DNA from: JBHJGS01 sp050331575
GTDB lineage: Bacteria; Pseudomonadota; Alphaproteobacteria; Sphingomonadales; Rhodothalassiaceae
Assembly (NCBI GenBank): GCA_050331575.1
Contig: JBHJGS010000041.1
Location: 1-45,602, forward strand
Reading direction: 5' to 3'
DNA: 45,602 nt
The notes under the pieces were generated by a model that was not told where the DNA came from, did not search any database, and was given only the letters and a program-made list of their open reading frames with translations. The position numbers and the translations under genes were made by a program. Within the stretch, counting starts at the first letter, position 1, and each line of letters starts with the position of its first letter. Below, piece after piece: positions 43,059 through 45,602 of this stretch.

Positions 43059-44597
43059 TTAGCTGTCCTCTTCCTGCAGCGGCTGGGCCAGAACCGCAAG
43101 GATGGTTGCGATGCCGTCGATAAAGTTGCCCAGCCGAATATTCTCGTTCGGGCTGTGCTGATTATTGTCCTGGTTCACGGTCGGCACGGAGACCGCCGGA
43201 ATCGCCAAGGTCTCGACAAAGGGCGAAATCGGGATCGAGCCGCCGGACGTGCGGATCAAGATCGGCTCGGTGCCGTTCAGATGCGTCAGGGCTGCGCGCG
43301 CGGTGCGGCCGGCCAGGCTGTCCATCGGCGAGCGATAGGCAGGATAGGCGATGCGCGACTGCATCTGCACCAAATGGGCATGCGCGGCACGCTCCGCCGC
43401 ATCCGGAGCATGGTCGAGCACATGATAGCCCAGCCCATCGATATGATCGCGGACCAGACCGATCAGCCGCTGCGGATCGCTCTCCTTGACCAGACGGATA
43501 TCCAATTCGGCCACGGCGGTGGCGGGAATGACGGTGCGCACCTCCGCCCCGACCCAGGCGCTTTTCAGACCGCGTATGTTCAAGGAAGGGAATTGCCGGG
43601 CAGCTTGCAGGCTGTCTGCCACCGCGTCAGGGGTCTTGAAGCCCAAAGCGGCGCGGATTGCCGGCTCATCATCGGGCACGGCCTCAAGCACGCTCCGCAC
43701 ATCCTCGTCCAGGGTGATGCCGTCATAATAGCCCGGTATGGTAACGCGCCCGTCCGCTGACTTCATCGAGGCAAGGATGCGGGCTAGGTGGAAAGCCGGA
43801 TTGGGCGCGTAATTGCCGTAATGGCCGGAATGTTGCGGCAGCTTGGGGCCATAGGTAGTCAGGGTGACCGTGGCGATGCCACGGGCGCCGAAGGTTAAGG
43901 TGGGCCTGCCGGAGGGATGCGGCGGCCCGTCGAATATATAGAGAAAATCCGCCGCGAGCGCGTCGCGATGATCGGCAACCGCCTGGGGTAGGTGCGGCGA
44001 GCCCAGCTCCTCCTCGGTGTCGATCACCACCTTCAGATGAAAATCCGGCGTGATCCCGCGGGCCTGGAGGATATCCAGGGCGGTGAGAAACTGAATATTG
44101 GGCCCTTTGGAATCGCTGGCGGATCGGGCGAAGATGCGCCAGTCCGGGTCATAGGTGCCGTTGAGCCGATCCCAGGAAATCGGCTGCCAACCCGCAGCAG
44201 TCTTGCGCTTCAGCACCGGTTCAAACGGGCTGTCCTGGTTCCAGGCGGCCGGATCAACCGGCTGCCCATCGGCTTGCAGATAGATCAGCGCGGTGCGCGT
44301 GGCCCCGGGGCTTTGCCGCTCCGCCAAGATCAACGGATTGTCCGGCTCAGCCAATCGTTTCGTTGTGAAACCGCGCGCCTGAAACGCCTGCTCCACCCAG
44401 ACAGCCAGGGGGGCAATCTGCTCGGGCTTATGGCTATCATTGGGCAGGCGCAGATAGCTGCGGAACAGCGCCAGGGCATCCGGCGCGGCGGCCTCAGCGG
44501 CTTGGCGCATCACCTCCGGTGCCAGCGGCGGCGCTGCCGCACAGGGCGACGTTACAATCAGACAAGCCAAGGCCAAGAATCGCCGCGCACCGATCAT
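43059..44597 (-). CDS. M20-family peptidase (dipeptidase-like), exported
   Basis: A 512-aa periplasmic metallohydrolase with signal peptide MIGARRFLALACLIVTSPCA. The M20 framework is present: FARSASDSKGPNIQFLTALD with the bridging Asp, VVIDTEEELGSPHL with the Glu pair, RTSGGSIPISPFVETL and the late NQHSPNENIRLGNF with His. At the usual H-x-D site the sequence is YLQADGQPVD, so the first metal-binding His is replaced by Gln while Asp is kept. It may use one metal or an altered site. It lies 48 bp from the sulfotransferase on the same strand. Confidence 0.9.
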   Translation of the reverse strand: MIGARRFLALACLIVTSPCAAAPPLAPEVMRQAAEAAAPDALALFRSYLRLPNDSHKPEQIAPLAVWVEQAFQARGFTTKRLAEPDNPLILAERQSPGATRTALIYLQADGQPVDPAAWNQDSPFEPVLKRKTAAGWQPISWDRLNGTYDPDWRIFARSASDSKGPNIQFLTALDILQARGITPDFHLKVVIDTEEELGSPHLPQAVADHRDALAADFLYIFDGPPHPSGRPTLTFGARGIATVTLTTYGPKLPQHSGHYGNYAPNPAFHLARILASMKSADGRVTIPGYYDGITLDEDVRSVLEAVPDDEPAIRAALGFKTPDAVADSLQAARQFPSLNIRGLKSAWVGAEVRTVIPATAVAELDIRLVKESDPQRLIGLVRDHIDGLGYHVLDHAPDAAERAAHAHLVQMQSRIAYPAYRSPMDSLAGRTARAALTHLNGTEPILIRTSGGSIPISPFVETLAIPAVSVPTVNQDNNQHSPNENIRLGNFIDGIATILAVLAQPLQEEDS

Positions 44598-44866
44598 CCC
44601 GAAATCTCCCTGCGGTCAAGATACCGCGGACCAGTGTGGCCCGTGCGGCCGTCGCGGGAAAGGGGGATCGGCTGATCGGCGGCAGGATCTGACCGATCGG
44701 GTCACGTTTTGCGGCGCGCGCTTGCCAAACGCGCAGGGCTCGGCTAGGCAGCGCGCTTCGCGCGGGCAGTGGCGGTCAACATCCCTGGAGGTGACCGGCA
44801 CTAGCGCGGGGAGGTACGGCGCGGATGGGCCGCCCGCACTGACTGGTTTGCAATTGGAGACATATG

Positions 44867-45499
44867 ATGGCTGAGGTGACGACCATCGTCGCCGAGCCCC
44901 GTGACCGGGCCGGAAAGGGATCCGCTCGGGCCGCTCGCCGTGAAGGCCGCGTGCCCTGCGTGATCTATGGAGAAAAGCAAGACCCCGAAATCATTACCGT
45001 TGCACAGAATGAGTTGATCCGTCTGATCAACCGCGGCGGCTTCATGAACCACCAATATGATATTGAATTCGGCGGCAAGACCGAGCGCGTGCTGCCGCGG
45101 GATCTGCAAACGCATCCGATCAGCGACTTGCCGATGCACCTGGATTTCCTGCGCGTGTCCAAGGATACCAAGGTGTCCGTGGAAGTGCCGGTGCATGTGA
45201 TCGAGCAGGACAAGAGCCCGGGCCTGAAGCGCGGCGGCGTGCTGAACCTGGTGCGCGACACCGTGGAACTGGTGGCCCCGGCCGGCCGCATTCCGGAATC
45301 AATCGAGATTTCGGTGGCGGGCCTGGACATCAATGATCAGGCGCGTATCTCACGGGCGTCGCTGCCCGACGGCGTCAGCCCGGCGATCACCGACCGCGAT
45401 TTCGTGGTCGCCACCATCTCCGCTCCGTCGGCGCTGAAGAGCCAGGAAGGCGAGGCTGCAGAAGACGGTGCAGGCGAGGTCGACGAGTCGGACGATTGA
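44867..45499 (+). CDS. rplY: 50S ribosomal protein L25 / general stress protein Ctc
   Basis: A 210-aa two-domain L25 (Ctc type). The N-terminal 5S rRNA-binding domain shows RDRAGKGSARAARREGRVPC and VIYGEKQDPEIITV; FGGKTERVLPRDLQTHPISD, PMHLDFLRV and the TL5-like C-terminal domain follow. The acidic tail EAAEDGAGEVDESDD is typical. ATG 44867 has GGAGA six bases upstream; ATG 44864 is adjacent and also possible. rplY usually precedes pth; the last 103 bases (45500-45602) show no recognisable start. Confidence 0.96.
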   Translation: MAEVTTIVAEPRDRAGKGSARAARREGRVPCVIYGEKQDPEIITVAQNELIRLINRGGFMNHQYDIEFGGKTERVLPRDLQTHPISDLPMHLDFLRVSKDTKVSVEVPVHVIEQDKSPGLKRGGVLNLVRDTVELVAPAGRIPESIEISVAGLDINDQARISRASLPDGVSPAITDRDFVVATISAPSALKSQEGEAAEDGAGEVDESDD

Positions 45500-45602
45500 T
45501 CCGCCCGGCGGGCGCCCGGCGCGCCTGCGCCGCGGCCGCCGCCCGCGCCCCACTGCCCAGCTGTGGCCATGGGGGTCGTGGGAGGCCGTGGGAATCGCGG
45601 GG

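Noticed and set aside
42000..43760. 586-codon open frame opposite the sulfotransferase and M20 peptidase
   Set aside because: Spans two real genes on the other strand; composition is that of an antisense frame.
44598..44863. tRNA or riboswitch in the M20-rplY gap
   Set aside because: No T-loop motif or cloverleaf is visible; only short GC-rich palindromes.
45500..45602. Start of pth after rplY
   Set aside because: No start codon followed by the expected peptidyl-tRNA hydrolase N-terminus is seen before the window ends.

Overview
The window is a high-GC chromosomal segment of an alphaproteobacterium, most likely from Rhodospirillales or a related order. This placement rests on several gene pairs: yqeY beside a dnaG-like start, carA-carB, lolA near xth, an Irr-type Fur regulator, divergent ubiG | lysC with ptsP downstream, an HWE-type histidine kinase, and rbfA-truB-rpsO-pnp. 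Coding density is high and nearly all genes are housekeeping or envelope genes. I see no tRNA, rRNA, CRISPR array, prophage or insertion sequence.

Left part (1-7,080): the first codons of a probable dnaG (minus strand), a hairpin-rich 309-bp gap, yqeY, then divergent carA and carB separated by a nested palindromic element. A small conserved-looking ORF, a SAM methyltransferase and a DUF378 membrane protein follow. Middle-left (7,157-15,700): an envelope cluster. Minus strand: a glycerophosphodiester phosphodiesterase and a LysM/TPR lipoprotein. Divergent plus strand: a membrane Ser/Thr kinase with a periplasmic sensor and a C-terminal HAMP domain, a LysM + polysaccharide-deacetylase lipoprotein, and a TPR-like lipoprotein. 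Then come lolA, a strong terminator with a possible sRNA, an unknown 191-aa protein and xth. The kinase cluster is the best candidate for an undescribed system: it looks like an envelope or peptidoglycan sensing and remodelling module.

Centre (15,700-20,400): a phage-shock regulon. A 51-aa ORF, pspA, pspB and pspC run on the minus strand behind a near-consensus sigma-54 promoter. Divergent pspF is translationally coupled to a small membrane protein and a periplasmic amidohydrolase. An AT-rich inverted repeat between the two is a good candidate PspF enhancer. Next (20,393-24,833) is a response regulator followed by a CheB-CheR-PAS-GAF-HWE kinase fusion, interrupted by one frameshift in a run of seven G.

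Right part (24,900-45,602): a flavodoxin-fold oxidoreductase, a small unknown protein, an anchored thioredoxin, irr, a cysteine-containing nitronate-monooxygenase-like flavoprotein, pnp, rpsO, truB and rbfA (without infB upstream), a VOC protein, a GAF-type sigma-54 activator, rodZ, ptsP, a second nitronate monooxygenase, lysC, ubiG, a sulfotransferase, an atypical M20 peptidase and rplY. A palindromic repeat occurs just upstream of both dnaG and the GAF activator.
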